Source: CAZJBS01 sp964544475
GTDB lineage: Bacteria > CLD3 > SB21
Reading direction: 5' to 3'
Length of the DNA: 64,000 nt
NCBI GenBank assembly: GCA_964544475.1
Contig: CAZJBS010000006.1
Coordinates: 112,722 to 176,721 of the forward strand
The first letter of the stretch is position 1. Every line of letters begins with the position of its first letter. The notes under the pieces were generated by a model, which saw only the letters and a program-made list of their open reading frames with translations, searched no databases and had not been told where the DNA came from. Made by a program: the position numbers and the translations under genes. Positions 1-8,903 of this stretch are shown piece by piece.

Positions 1-1
1 C

Positions 2-2062
2 GGACCACTGGCCCGAAGCCAGACGTCGATGATGCGATATTACGAAAACCGCGGACAACTCTGGGAACGCCAAATGTTGATCAAAGCGCGGCCTGTCGCC
101 GGTGACGTGAGCTTTGGCGAAAAATTTCTATCACAACTCCAGCCATTTGTATATCCGCGGACGTTCCTGACATCTCCGCTCGATGAAATTGCACGCATGA
201 AGTGGCGTATTGAGGACCATCGCCGTCATGATGTTTTCAATGTAAAAACAAGTCCCGGCGGCATACGTGATATTGAGTTCATCGTCCAGGCGCTTCAATT
301 GTTGCACGGTGGTCCACGTCGCGAATTGCGCACACCGAACACCCTGGATGCTTTGATCAGGCTTCGTGACGCGGGCCTGCTCACCGCAGCCGAGTATGAC
401 ACTTTGCGGGATGCATACGTGTGGTACCGCCAGGTTGAACATCTGCTGCAAATTGACCAGGACCTGCAAACGCATACGATCTCAGACACTCCTGCACAGT
501 GGCGAAGATTGGCGATGCTGACCGGTTTTCAGGAGCCACGGGTTTTCCAGGATGTTTTCGCGCGTACCCGCGTCAAGGTGCGGGAATTCTATGATGCATT
601 CTTCTTTGCGAAGGACACCAAGGAACACGGCGATCTCATGGGATTGCTGGGGACGGAGACCATCTCCAAAGAACAGAGTTTTACGTTGGAAAGAATGGGG
701 TTCCAAATGCCCGACCAGGCTCATCGCGCCCTGAGATCTTTGCATACCGGAGAGTTTCCGCATCTCAATTCCAATTCAGAAAGGTCAGCCTTCGAAAACC
801 TCGCCGGGAAACTCATGGACGACATCCGGACCATGCCGGATCCCGATCACACGATAAGCAATCTGGCCCGCATCCTTTCGCCGCAACGCTTCAAAGACCA
901 ATTCTACCAAAGCCTCCTGGAGAAGGACATCTTACGCAGGGTTTTGGTTCACTTCAGTGCGTTGTCGCCGTCTGTCACGAACATCCTTTGTGACAGACCT
1001 TCCTTTCTGGGCTTTGTTGAGTCCCATTTGTCAGACTGGGCGGTGGATCGTCCAGCCACCCAGAACGCAGCCCTTGAGATCGGCGATTGGTACGCTCTCA
1101 AGGATATGACGTTCTTGAAGCTGCTTATCAAAGACACCCTTGGTTTCATCGATCAAGATCAACTGCACCAGGCTCTAACGGAACTCGCGCAAGAGATACT
1201 GAAAGGGATTTTCGACGAAGTATTCAGCCCCGACGATCGCGTCGCTGTTATTGCCATGGGCAAACTCGGAGGCCGCGAACTGTCATTCCGATCCGATCTT
1301 GATGTGATATTTGTCTGCGACAACGGAAGTGCCGTGGACGGTCTGATTGCCAAAGCGAAGGCTTTCCTAAACCTGATTTGTCGAATAACGCCTTCTGGAA
1401 AACTCTATGACATTGATGCACGCCTGAGGCCAGAAGGCAAACAGGCTCCGCTTGTCGTGACCATTGACCGATACAGAAGCTATTATGCCACCCGAGCCAT
1501 GACATGGGAAATTCAGGCCCTGATCAAAGCGCGACTTCTTTTGGGGCACGAAAAAACCAGCAAAATAGCCATGGAACTGTTAGAGGATATTCTGTGGGGC
1601 GTGCCCTGGAAACCTTCTCAAACGCAGGAGATTGCCGACATGAGAAGGCGACAGGCGATGGAGAAAGCCCCGCGTCTCGATGACGTATCTTTTGAGTACA
1701 AGTACGTCACCGGAGGATTGCTGGACATCGAGTATGCCGTTCAGGCCCTCCAACTGACGCATCGCGTGGCCTCACCCACTACCCTTACGGCACTTACACG
1801 ACTCCACGAAAAAGGAATCGTGGGGCGCGATTCCTTTGAGACCCTTGCACATAACTACCGGTTTCTCAGAGAGATTGAAAAATGGAATTTCTTGTTATTT
1901 GAAAAAAGAACCGCCAGACTGCCTTCCGACGAAAAACAGCTTGCTTTTCTGGCAAGATTTTGTAAATTAAGGAGTACGGAACATCTAATGTCATCTCTTT
2001 CCAATGCAAAGAATCAGAATCGCACTTTTTTTTCTGAAGTAATTGGGAAACACGTTCCATGA
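2..2062 (+). CDS. glnE: Glutamine synthetase adenylyltransferase/deadenylyltransferase, 5'-truncated by window edge
   Basis: Bifunctional nucleotidyltransferase that adds or removes AMP on glutamine synthetase in response to PII, in the cytoplasm. The reading frame is open from base 2, so the true start lies upstream and most of the N-terminal deadenylylase half is missing. Seen: the end of the first half, 'GQLWERQMLIKARPVAGD' (about 53-106), then its helical region, then a complete second nucleotidyltransferase domain with 'GGRELSFRSDLDVIF' (about 1270-1314) and 'DARLRPEGK' (about 1417-1443), followed by 'TWEIQALIKAR', the equivalent of the first-half motif. The two halves repeating the same motif order is the GlnE signature. 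The stop codon overlaps the start of the next gene (ATGA), so the two are probably translationally coupled. Confidence 0.95.
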   Translation, partial: GPLARSQTSMMRYYENRGQLWERQMLIKARPVAGDVSFGEKFLSQLQPFVYPRTFLTSPLDEIARMKWRIEDHRRHDVFNVKTSPGGIRDIEFIVQALQLLHGGPRRELRTPNTLDALIRLRDAGLLTAAEYDTLRDAYVWYRQVEHLLQIDQDLQTHTISDTPAQWRRLAMLTGFQEPRVFQDVFARTRVKVREFYDAFFFAKDTKEHGDLMGLLGTETISKEQSFTLERMGFQMPDQAHRALRSLHTGEFPHLNSNSERSAFENLAGKLMDDIRTMPDPDHTISNLARILSPQRFKDQFYQSLLEKDILRRVLVHFSALSPSVTNILCDRPSFLGFVESHLSDWAVDRPATQNAALEIGDWYALKDMTFLKLLIKDTLGFIDQDQLHQALTELAQEILKGIFDEVFSPDDRVAVIAMGKLGGRELSFRSDLDVIFVCDNGSAVDGLIAKAKAFLNLICRITPSGKLYDIDARLRPEGKQAPLVVTIDRYRSYYATRAMTWEIQALIKARLLLGHEKTSKIAMELLEDILWGVPWKPSQTQEIADMRRRQAMEKAPRLDDVSFEYKYVTGGLLDIEYAVQALQLTHRVASPTTLTALTRLHEKGIVGRDSFETLAHNYRFLREIEKWNFLLFEKRTARLPSDEKQLAFLARFCKLRSTEHLMSSLSNAKNQNRTFFSEVIGKHVP

Positions 2063-2481
2063 ATAATGAACTGCAATACGTTAGAGACGCTGATTTTCCG
2101 GGGATTCCCATTCTCGGTAAGATCGCGGCCGGAGTCCCGCGATTTTTTGACGAAACAACGCTGGGGTATGTTCAGCCTGAAACCCATCGATACTCGATTT
2201 ATGACCAGAATCTCTACGCTCTGCAAGTCACCGGTGACAGCATGATCGAGGACGGCATTTTTGACGGCAATTTCATCGTGGTCAAGAATACGCATGATTT
2301 TGCGAATGGCGATATTGTCATCGCGTATGTCAACGAAGAGGCCACCGTAAAGAGAATCTACCGCCGCGGTTCGCGGGTGACTCTCCAACCGGCCAATTCC
2401 GAACTTCAGCCTATTGAAATCGACCTCAAGCATACGGAATTCCGGCTCGGCGGCAAGGTCATTGATGTCATTCGTAATTGA
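2059..2481 (+). CDS. S24 (LexA/UmuD-type) self-cleaving peptidase without DNA-binding domain
   Basis: A 140-residue protein that is almost entirely an S24 peptidase domain. Visible are the Ala24-Gly25 cleavage site in 'GKIAAGVP', the nucleophile Ser61 in 'TGDSMIEDG' and the general base Lys98 in 'EATVKRI'. These positions nearly match E. coli UmuD (139 aa, cleavage 24/25, S60, K97), while the cleavage-site sequence is more LexA-like. The N-terminal winged helix of LexA is absent and there is no room for one, because the ATG overlaps the glnE stop. It is therefore probably not an SOS repressor by itself. It could be a UmuD-like polymerase partner or a protease-regulated accessory protein. No umuC lies nearby. 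A strong hairpin terminator follows. The fold assignment is firm; the function is open. Confidence 0.85.
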   Translation: MNNELQYVRDADFPGIPILGKIAAGVPRFFDETTLGYVQPETHRYSIYDQNLYALQVTGDSMIEDGIFDGNFIVVKNTHDFANGDIVIAYVNEEATVKRIYRRGSRVTLQPANSELQPIEIDLKHTEFRLGGKVIDVIRN

Positions 2482-2509
2482 GTCTGGCAGTTTCATTGCC
2501 GATTGGCAT

Positions 2510-2539
2510 CCCAAAAGCTCTGCTTTTGGGATTTTTTTT
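2510..2539 (+). terminator. Rho-independent terminator after the S24 gene, abutting nadE
   Basis: A perfect 9-bp stem, CCCAAAAGC / GCTTTTGGG, with a 3-nt loop is followed by A and eight T. It ends the glnE-S24 unit, yet the nadE start codon lies only about 12 nt beyond the T-tract. Confidence 0.85.
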
Positions 2540-2551
2540 ATTTGACGCACC

Positions 2552-4186
2552 ATGAAAATCGCCCTGGCCCAACTGAACACGAGGGTTGGCGACATCGCGG
2601 CCAACACTGACCGCATCATTCGAAGCATCGAAGAGGCCCGATCAAGAAAAGCCGATCTGCTCGTGTTTCCCGAATTGAGCGTCGTCGGATATCCCCCGCT
2701 TGATCTGGTCGAGAAGTCTATCCTCGTCGACAAGAACCTGGCATCCCTCGAACGCATACGATTGGCAACTCACGGAATCGGAGTCGTCTGCGGTTTCATT
2801 TCACGGCATTCATCGGACGGTGGACGGCCTTTGTTGAATTCCGCCGCGCTGTTTGACGACACACGGATGATCGGTATCAGTCATAAGTCCCTGCTTCCCA
2901 ACTACGATGTGTTCGATGAGTACAGGCATTTTGAACCGGCCACGCAGCGGCGCGTTCTGGACTTCCGTGGTCAGAAAATAGGGTTATCGATCTGCGAGGA
3001 CGCCTGGAATGACAAAGGCTTCTGGAACAAGCCGCTTTATCCAATCAATCCGGTTGAGGATCTGGCCTCACAGGGCGCCCAGGTTCTCATCAACATTTCG
3101 GCCTCTCCCTTTCACATTGGCAAACCAGCCTTGCGCGTCGAAATGTTCCGGCATATTGCCACAAAATACAACATGGCATCTGTATTTGTCAACCTGGTTG
3201 GCGGCAATGACAGCCTGATATTTGACGGATGCAGCTTTGCCATGGATGCCAACGGACGGCTTCTCGGCCAATGCCGGGCCTTTGCCGAGGATCTTAATGT
3301 GGTAGACATGGACACGCCTTCAACCACTCCGTCCGATTGGCCGTCATCCGAAGAAGAACAGGTCTTCGCGGCCCTGGTGCTGGGTCTCAGGGATTATTTG
3401 TCCAAGTGTGGCTTCTCCAGGACGCTGGTGGGCTTGAGCGGCGGCATCGATTCGGCGCTGGTGGCCGTTCTTGCAGTCCACGCGGTTGGTCCTGAGAATG
3501 TCACAGGCGTATCCATGCCGTCACGATATTCATCCGATCATAGCCGGCGGGATGCCCAACAACTGGCGGACAGGCTTGGAATACGCTACGAGAGCATCCC
3601 GATTGGGCGGGTATATGACAACTACCTTTCGACGCTTGAGGATGTCTTCCGGGGACTGAAGGAAGATACTACTGAGGAGAATCTCCAGGCCCGCATTCGA
3701 GGCAATATCCTCATGGCCCTTTCAAACAAATTTAACGCCATGGTTCTCAGCACCGGCAACAAATCAGAGCTTGCCGTCGGTTATTGCACGATTTACGGTG
3801 ACATGTGCGGCGGCCTGGCCGTCATCAGCGATGTTCCCAAGACCATGGTGTACCGTCTGGCCAGGTGGATCAACCGGGAAAGAGAGGTTATCCCCGCCAG
3901 CACGATTCAAAAGCCGCCCTCGGCGGAACTGCGTCCTGATCAAACCGACCAGGATACCCTACCTCCGTATGACGTTCTTGATGGAATTCTGAAGGCGTAT
4001 GTAGAAGAAATGAAAGAAGAGGATGAAATAGTTGCCCTCGGCTATGACCCTGCCACAGTCCGGCGTGTCCTCAAACTGGTGGATCAAAACGAATACAAGC
4101 GACGGCAAGCGGCACCGGGCTTGCGCGTCACGACCAAAGCCTTCGGATATGGACGTCGGATACCGATCGCCCAGGGCTGGCGGTAG
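2552..4186 (+). CDS. nadE: Glutamine-dependent NAD+ synthetase
   Basis: Makes NAD+ from deamido-NAD+, ATP and glutamine, the last step of NAD synthesis. At 544 aa it has both domains: an N-terminal nitrilase-type glutaminase with catalytic triad Glu41 ('VFPELSVVGYPP'), Lys112 ('SHKSLLPNYD') and Cys148 ('LSICEDAW'), and a C-terminal synthetase with the PP-loop 'LSGGIDSAL' (around residue 295) and 'STGNKSELAVGYCTIYGD'. The length is normal for the glutamine-dependent form. No promoter is visible between the terminator hairpin and the ATG, and there is no strong Shine-Dalgarno. The gene ends 2 nt before the convergent anti-sigma gene. nadC lies about 41 kb further on in the same window. Confidence 0.96.
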   Translation: MKIALAQLNTRVGDIAANTDRIIRSIEEARSRKADLLVFPELSVVGYPPLDLVEKSILVDKNLASLERIRLATHGIGVVCGFISRHSSDGGRPLLNSAALFDDTRMIGISHKSLLPNYDVFDEYRHFEPATQRRVLDFRGQKIGLSICEDAWNDKGFWNKPLYPINPVEDLASQGAQVLINISASPFHIGKPALRVEMFRHIATKYNMASVFVNLVGGNDSLIFDGCSFAMDANGRLLGQCRAFAEDLNVVDMDTPSTTPSDWPSSEEEQVFAALVLGLRDYLSKCGFSRTLVGLSGGIDSALVAVLAVHAVGPENVTGVSMPSRYSSDHSRRDAQQLADRLGIRYESIPIGRVYDNYLSTLEDVFRGLKEDTTEENLQARIRGNILMALSNKFNAMVLSTGNKSELAVGYCTIYGDMCGGLAVISDVPKTMVYRLARWINREREVIPASTIQKPPSAELRPDQTDQDTLPPYDVLDGILKAYVEEMKEEDEIVALGYDPATVRRVLKLVDQNEYKRRQAAPGLRVTTKAFGYGRRIPIAQGWR

Positions 4187-4188
4187 GA

Positions 4189-4494
4189 CTACTCAGCCAC
4201 AGGATTCGAAGCAAGCCCCATGGCCGCTCTGATCTTGGCTACCAGAGACACCGGCATCGTGGCCCCAGCCAGTCCGTCTGCCCCGCCTTTGCGGTGGATA
4301 ATCTCGATCAGCTTCTTCTCGAAGTGCACTATGTCCCGGCATGGCAGACATACTTCGAGATGATCCTTATACTTCTCAATTTCAGAAAGGTCAAGTTGAC
4401 CTTCGATAAAGAGGTACACTTTGCGCACAATATCCGCACAAGGGATCTCGTGGTCGTGATGCCTCTCCAAAGAATCGCTGTAGCTTTGACTCAT
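4189..4494 (-). CDS. Zinc-binding, RsrA-like redox anti-sigma factor
   Basis: A 101-aa cytoplasmic protein directly downstream of the ECF sigma gene. It has Cys19, then 'HLEVCLPC' giving His45-x3-Cys49-x2-Cys52. The intervals C-26-H-4-C-3-C equal those of Streptomyces RsrA (C11, H37, C41, C44), whose zinc is released when a disulfide forms, freeing SigR. By that analogy this protein holds the neighbouring sigma factor until thiol oxidation. There is no membrane segment, which agrees with a soluble redox-sensing ZAS anti-sigma rather than an envelope-stress one. The 32-nt gap to the sigma gene and the shared strand indicate an operon. The family assignment is strong; redox responsiveness is inferred from the cysteine pattern. 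Confidence 0.85.
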   Translation of the reverse strand: MSQSYSDSLERHHDHEIPCADIVRKVYLFIEGQLDLSEIEKYKDHLEVCLPCRDIVHFEKKLIEIIHRKGGADGLAGATMPVSLVAKIRAAMGLASNPVAE

Positions 4495-4526
4495 GCACGG
4501 TCCTTCTCTCTTTTAGGGTTCTCTCC

Positions 4527-5078
4527 TCACTTGACATAGCCGTACTCCACGGCATATTCCCATAAATACTTCTGCAAAACCTTTCGACCTCTGAAAAGCC
4601 TCGACATCACCGTGCCAACCGGCGTTTCCAGGATATCTGCGGCTTCCTTGTAGGCAAATCCTTCGACATCCACCAGCATGACGACATCCCGGAACTGTTC
4701 CGGCAGCCTGTCAATCGCCGCCTTGATGTCCTGCTCGAGAAAGCGATCCAAAATGGCAGCCGGCGAATCCGTGGGTGCGGTGGCGCGGTCATGAACCTGA
4801 CTGTACAATGAAAACTCCTCGACATCGTCGTAGCCCCCCATCGTCGGATCCTTGGAATTCTTCCGATATTGGCTGATGTGGGTATTCATGAGGATTTTGA
4901 AAAGCCAGGCACGCACATTTGTCCCCGATTCGAATTGATTGGCGGCTCGAAACGCCTTGTAAAAAACTTCCTGCACCAGGTCTTCCGCGTCGGCAGGGTT
5001 TCGCGTCAAACGCAACGCCGTGTTATAAAGAGACTCCGCATGGGGTAAGGCTTGCACTTCAAATTCGTTCGGCGTCAT
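4527..5078 (-). CDS. ECF RNA polymerase sigma factor, SigR/RpoE-like
   Basis: A 183-aa ECF sigma factor. Region 2 holds 'NPADAEDLVQEVFYKAF' and 'FESGTNVRAWLFKILMNT'; region 4 holds 'LPEQFRDVVMLVDVEGFAYKEAADIL' split over residues of about 128-155, followed by 'PVGTVMSRLFRGRKVL'. The extended wording 'GTNVRAWLFKILMNTHISQYRK' (here split by region) and the partner with RsrA-type cysteines resemble the ECF12/SigR group. A GGAAT-N16-CGTT element lies just upstream of the start, so the gene is likely autoregulated. The same element precedes the thioredoxin gene of this window. The ATG start is preceded by a short leader of about 10 nt if that promoter is used. Confidence 0.93.
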   Translation of the reverse strand: MTPNEFEVQALPHAESLYNTALRLTRNPADAEDLVQEVFYKAFRAANQFESGTNVRAWLFKILMNTHISQYRKNSKDPTMGGYDDVEEFSLYSQVHDRATAPTDSPAAILDRFLEQDIKAAIDRLPEQFRDVVMLVDVEGFAYKEAADILETPVGTVMSRLFRGRKVLQKYLWEYAVEYGYVK

Positions 5079-5093
5079 AAACCTATGTTTCTA

Positions 5094-5118
5094 AACGACA
5101 GTGGTAGGAAAATATTCC
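5094..5118 (-). promoter_or_regulatory. Candidate ECF-type promoter for its own sigma/anti-sigma operon
   Basis: Reading leftward, GGAAT (5118-5114), 16 nt, then CGTT (5097-5094), 16 nt before the sigma gene start. This resembles the SigR consensus (GGAAT, about 17-18 nt, GTT). The same arrangement occurs before trxA. Confidence 0.55.
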
Positions 5119-5197
5119 TGACAATCTATGTGCTTTTGCATAGAGTTGCAACTGCTAATTCCAGCTTGACAAGGACTGGCCAGCCGCAAATTAGGAT

Positions 5198-5226
5198 TTG
5201 ATTTTGTGAACCCCTTTTTATATATA
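5198..5226 (+). promoter_or_regulatory. Candidate sigma-70-like promoter for ileS
   Basis: TTGATT (5198-5203), a 17-nt spacer, then TATATA (5221-5226). It lies 76 nt before the ileS ATG in the divergent 223-nt intergenic region. Confidence 0.5.
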
Positions 5227-5301
5227 TGGCATTACTTTTTGAAGAACCGCGCCGGACGGGCTTCGAATCCACCGGAATGCGCCACGAGGACGTGAATTCG
5301 G

Positions 5302-8300
5302 ATGTATAGAGAGATTGGATCACAGGACGACCTTCCAAAGCAGGAACGCGAGATCCTCGATTTCTGGAAATCCAACCATATTTTCAGACGAAGCATCGAG
5401 GAGAGAGGGACCGGCCGCCGGTTTGTTTTTTTTGAGGGCCCTCCGACGGCCAATGGACGCCCCGGCATCCACCATGTTTTGGCACGATCCATGAAGGATT
5501 TCGTCTGTCGTTTCAAAACCATGCAGGGCTATAGGGTTGAGCGCAAAGGTGGATGGGACACGCACGGATTGCCCGTTGAAATTGAAGTCGAAAAAAGCCT
5601 CCGAATCAGCGGGAAGAAGCAGATTGAGGAGTATGGTGTTGAGGCTTTCAACCAGAAGTGTTATGACAGCGTTTTCACCTACAAGAATCTTTGGGATGAA
5701 TTGACGGACCGAATGGGCTATTGGGTTGACCTCGCCCATCCTTACATGACTTGCACCAATGAATACATTGAGTCTGTCTGGTGGATACTGAAGCAATTTC
5801 ATGACAAGAACCTGATCTACAAGGGATTCAAAGTCGTTCCGTATTGCCCGAAATGCGGCACGCCATTGTCGTCACATGAGGTGGCCCAAGGTTACGAAGA
5901 AGTGAGCGATCCATCCATCTATGTCCGGATGAAGCTGACCGGCGAGGATAACACTTATTTCCTGGTCTGGACGACGACACCATGGACTCTGATTTCCAAT
6001 GTCGCCCTGGCCGTGGGTAAGGACATATCATATGTGAAAGTCAGACATAAGGACCAATGGCTGATTCTTGCTGAGGCCCGTTTGAAGGATGTCTTGAAAG
6101 ATGACTACGTCATTCATGAACGTTTTCCGGGATCCGCGCTTCTTCATAAAACCTATGAGCGTCTGTTTGACTATGTTCCGGTAGACAAGCCCGGTTTTTT
6201 TGTCATACACGGCGACTTTGTGACGACGGAAGACGGCACGGGCATTGTTCATACAGCGCCGGCATTCGGCGAAGATGATTATGTCGCCTGCCAGGCTCAA
6301 AACCTGCCCTTTCTACGGCCAGTCGATGCCGCCGGAAGATTTGACGACACCGTGACTGATTTCAAAGGGATGTTTGTGAAAGAGGCGGACCCGGAAATCA
6401 TCGCCAACCTGAAGAAAAGGGGCATCCTGTTCCGATCGGAAAAAATCAAACACAGTTATCCACATTGCTGGCGGCACCATACACCGCTGATCTACTACGC
6501 GAGGGATGCCTGGTACATCCGGACAACGGCGTTCAAAGACCAAATGGTGGCCAACAACAGCGGCGTTAATTGGTTCCCCGGAGAAATGAAAGAAGGGCGC
6601 TTTGGCAATTGGTTGCGCAACAATATTGACTGGTCCTTGTCCCGGGACCGCTATTGGGGAACTCCCCTGCCGCTGTGGGTACATGAAGAGACCGGGGAAA
6701 CGCTATGCATCGGAAGCCGGGCGGAGTTGAAACAGGCCCGCATGAAGGATGGAACGCCCGTTCCCGACGATCTCAATCTCCACAAGCCCTACGTGGACAA
6801 TGTCATCATCGAAAAAGACGGAAAAGTGTTCCAGCGTACGCCTGAAGTGATCGACGCATGGTTTGACTCGGGCAGCATGCCATACGCCCAATGGCATTAT
6901 CCATTTGAAAATAAGGACAATTTCGAACACCAGTACCCGGCAGACTTTATTTGCGAGGGAGTCGATCAGACCCGGGGCTGGTTCTATTCCCTGATGGCCA
7001 TTTCGACGTTTCTTTTTGACAAGGCGCCCTATCGTAACGTGGTCGTCAATGAACTTGTGCTGGACGCTCAGTCCAGAAAGATGAGCAAGTCGCTGGGCAA
7101 CGTGGTGGACCCGTTCGACATGCTGGACACCTACGGCGCCGATGTCCTCCGATGGTATTTGCTCGTCAATACCCCCATCTGGCTGCCCAAGCGGTTTGAT
7201 CCGGAGGGTTTGCAGGATATGAAGAAACGGTTCTTCCGTCCGCTTATGGAAACCTACAAATTCTTCGTGTTGTACGCGAACATCGATGGTTTTGATCACA
7301 CGGAAACGGTCATCCCGAATGAGAGACGACCTGAGATGGATCGTTGGATTCTCTCCCGATTGCAAACCACCATCGAAGAGGTCAACGACAACCTGGCGAA
7401 GTATGATACTTCCAAAGCCGGCAAACTGATTCAGGAATTTATTGATCAGGACTTGTCCAATTGGTACATTCGTCTGTCACGGCGTAGATTCTGGAAAGGT
7501 GAAAAAGGCCACGACAAGTCGTCGGCTTACCAGACCCTATATGAAGTATTGCTGACCATGAGCAGGATGTTGGCTCCTTTCTGCCCGTTCCTTGCCGACC
7601 GGATGTTTGGCAACCTGTCGTTTCCGGCGGGCGCATCGCCGGATGGCCCTCAAAGTGTTCATCTGGAGGCATTTCCGACATCGGATTCTTCCAAGAAAGA
7701 CCCTGTTTTGGAAGAGAAGATGAACGGACCACGCCGAGTGGTCCAGCTGGGACGCGCCCTTCGCGAATCAAAATCCCTTAAGGTCCGGCAGCCTTTGTCA
7801 AAAATCATCGTTGTGGCCGAAAGTCCGGCCGTGTGCGGTCACATAACCGATTTCTCCGAGATTATTCGCAGTGAACTCAACGTGAAGGCCATCGAATTTG
7901 TCAAGGACGCCTCTTCACTGGTGACCCATCGGATCAAACCCAATTTCAAGGCGTTGGGACCGAAGTTCGGATCGCACGTCGGCCAGGTCGTCGAGGCCAT
8001 CAAGGGATTTCAGGCCTCCGAAATCGACCATCTGGTCCGCGAAGGACGCCAAATGATCCATGTTGGCGGTCATGATCACGAAGTCACCCGCGAAGATGTG
8101 GACATCCTGCATGATGAAAAGGAAGGCCTGGCCGTTCAGTCCGACGGCGTCCTGACCGTCGCCCTCGACACCCACCTGACGGACTCACTGATCGACGAGG
8201 GTATTGCACGGGAATTCATCAATCGGGTTCAGAATCTACGAAAGGATGCGGGGTTTGAGGTCGTCGATCGAATTCGGATCCGGTTTGACAGCAGCGAACG

Positions 8301-8445
8301 CGTCGTCAGAGCCATTCGGAGTCAAGAGGCTTATGTCAGCCGTGAGACACTGAGCACGGAAATTGTACCTGGCGCCAACGGAAAAGATGCCGTTGAGTTT
8401 GAGATCCACGGTGAATCGGTTCGGATCGGCGTAACCAAATGTTAG
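5302..8445 (+). CDS. ileS: Isoleucyl-tRNA synthetase, long (eukaryote-like) type
   Basis: Class I synthetase charging tRNA-Ile. At 1047 aa it belongs to the longer type. The HIGH-equivalent is 'PGIHHVLARS' (residues 54-63), the editing (CP1) domain lies around residues 190-400 ('WTTTPWTL', 'GTGIVHTAPAFGEDDY'), and 'KMSKS' is at 593-597 followed by the anticodon-binding helices. The usual C-terminal zinc finger of the E. coli-type enzyme is not seen; the C-terminus instead carries the DUF5915-like extension ('LDTHLTDSLIDEGIAREFINRVQNLRKDAGF' region). The start is the first ATG, with the typical 'MYREIGSQDD' opening. Enzymes of this type are generally less sensitive to mupirocin (family knowledge). 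Downstream genes follow the common ileS-(DksA-like)-lspA order. Confidence 0.97.
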   Translation: MYREIGSQDDLPKQEREILDFWKSNHIFRRSIEERGTGRRFVFFEGPPTANGRPGIHHVLARSMKDFVCRFKTMQGYRVERKGGWDTHGLPVEIEVEKSLRISGKKQIEEYGVEAFNQKCYDSVFTYKNLWDELTDRMGYWVDLAHPYMTCTNEYIESVWWILKQFHDKNLIYKGFKVVPYCPKCGTPLSSHEVAQGYEEVSDPSIYVRMKLTGEDNTYFLVWTTTPWTLISNVALAVGKDISYVKVRHKDQWLILAEARLKDVLKDDYVIHERFPGSALLHKTYERLFDYVPVDKPGFFVIHGDFVTTEDGTGIVHTAPAFGEDDYVACQAQNLPFLRPVDAAGRFDDTVTDFKGMFVKEADPEIIANLKKRGILFRSEKIKHSYPHCWRHHTPLIYYARDAWYIRTTAFKDQMVANNSGVNWFPGEMKEGRFGNWLRNNIDWSLSRDRYWGTPLPLWVHEETGETLCIGSRAELKQARMKDGTPVPDDLNLHKPYVDNVIIEKDGKVFQRTPEVIDAWFDSGSMPYAQWHYPFENKDNFEHQYPADFICEGVDQTRGWFYSLMAISTFLFDKAPYRNVVVNELVLDAQSRKMSKSLGNVVDPFDMLDTYGADVLRWYLLVNTPIWLPKRFDPEGLQDMKKRFFRPLMETYKFFVLYANIDGFDHTETVIPNERRPEMDRWILSRLQTTIEEVNDNLAKYDTSKAGKLIQEFIDQDLSNWYIRLSRRRFWKGEKGHDKSSAYQTLYEVLLTMSRMLAPFCPFLADRMFGNLSFPAGASPDGPQSVHLEAFPTSDSSKKDPVLEEKMNGPRRVVQLGRALRESKSLKVRQPLSKIIVVAESPAVCGHITDFSEIIRSELNVKAIEFVKDASSLVTHRIKPNFKALGPKFGSHVGQVVEAIKGFQASEIDHLVREGRQMIHVGGHDHEVTREDVDILHDEKEGLAVQSDGVLTVALDTHLTDSLIDEGIAREFINRVQNLRKDAGFEVVDRIRIRFDSSERVVRAIRSQEAYVSRETLSTEIVPGANGKDAVEFEIHGESVRIGVTKC

Positions 8446-8484
8446 AATGTTGGTGTTATTTATTTAGAAACGAAGGGGATTGTC

Positions 8485-8892
8485 ATGAAGAAAAAAGACC
8501 TTGAGTATTTCAAGAAACTCCTGGTGGAGGAACAAACCAAGGTTTTGAGAGATATGGGGTACATCAAAGAGACTCTGATGGACAGCACCATGAGGGAGGC
8601 CTCCGGAGACCACTCGGCATATTCATTTCATATGGCGGATCAGGGTTCCGATACCTATGATCGTGAAAAGACATTCATGTTGGCCGCCCGTGAAAACAAG
8701 TATCTGTCCGAACTGAACGATGCGATCCGCCGCATGGAGGAGGGCAAGTATGGTGTTTGCATGATTTGCGGCAAAGACATTGAAAAAGAACGCCTGGAAG
8801 TCGTCCTGGTGGCCAAGTACCATGTCACATGCAAGAAACAGCTTGAGAAGGTCAAGAACAAGGAATCCCAGTCGGAAGCGACGGACTACTAA
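8485..8892 (+). CDS. DksA/TraR-family zinc-finger protein
   Basis: A 135-aa protein with an N-terminal coiled-coil-forming region (residues about 3-80) and a C-terminal zinc finger 'CMICGKDI ... HVTCKK', that is C-x2-C-x17-H-x2-C. One of the four usual cysteines is replaced by His, which still allows zinc binding. DksA-family proteins enter the RNA polymerase secondary channel and modulate transcription with ppGpp; small relatives often sit between ileS and lspA as here. The start ATG is preceded by AAGGGG at good spacing. A weak promoter-like pair TTCGGA-N17-TAGAAT (8420-8448) overlaps the end of ileS, so the gene may be expressed both from its own promoter and by read-through. Exact function is unknown. 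Confidence 0.88.
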   Translation: MKKKDLEYFKKLLVEEQTKVLRDMGYIKETLMDSTMREASGDHSAYSFHMADQGSDTYDREKTFMLAARENKYLSELNDAIRRMEEGKYGVCMICGKDIEKERLEVVLVAKYHVTCKKQLEKVKNKESQSEATDY

Positions 8893-8903
8893 AAGGCGAT
8901 CTC

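Noticed and set aside
5230..5290. GAACCGCG upstream of ileS resembling a T-box core, and a TTCGAATCC segment resembling a tRNA T-arm
   Set aside because: The full T-box sequence (AGGGTGGnACCGCG) and specifier stem are absent, and no acceptor or anticodon arm can be built around the T-arm-like bases. A simple promoter is seen instead.
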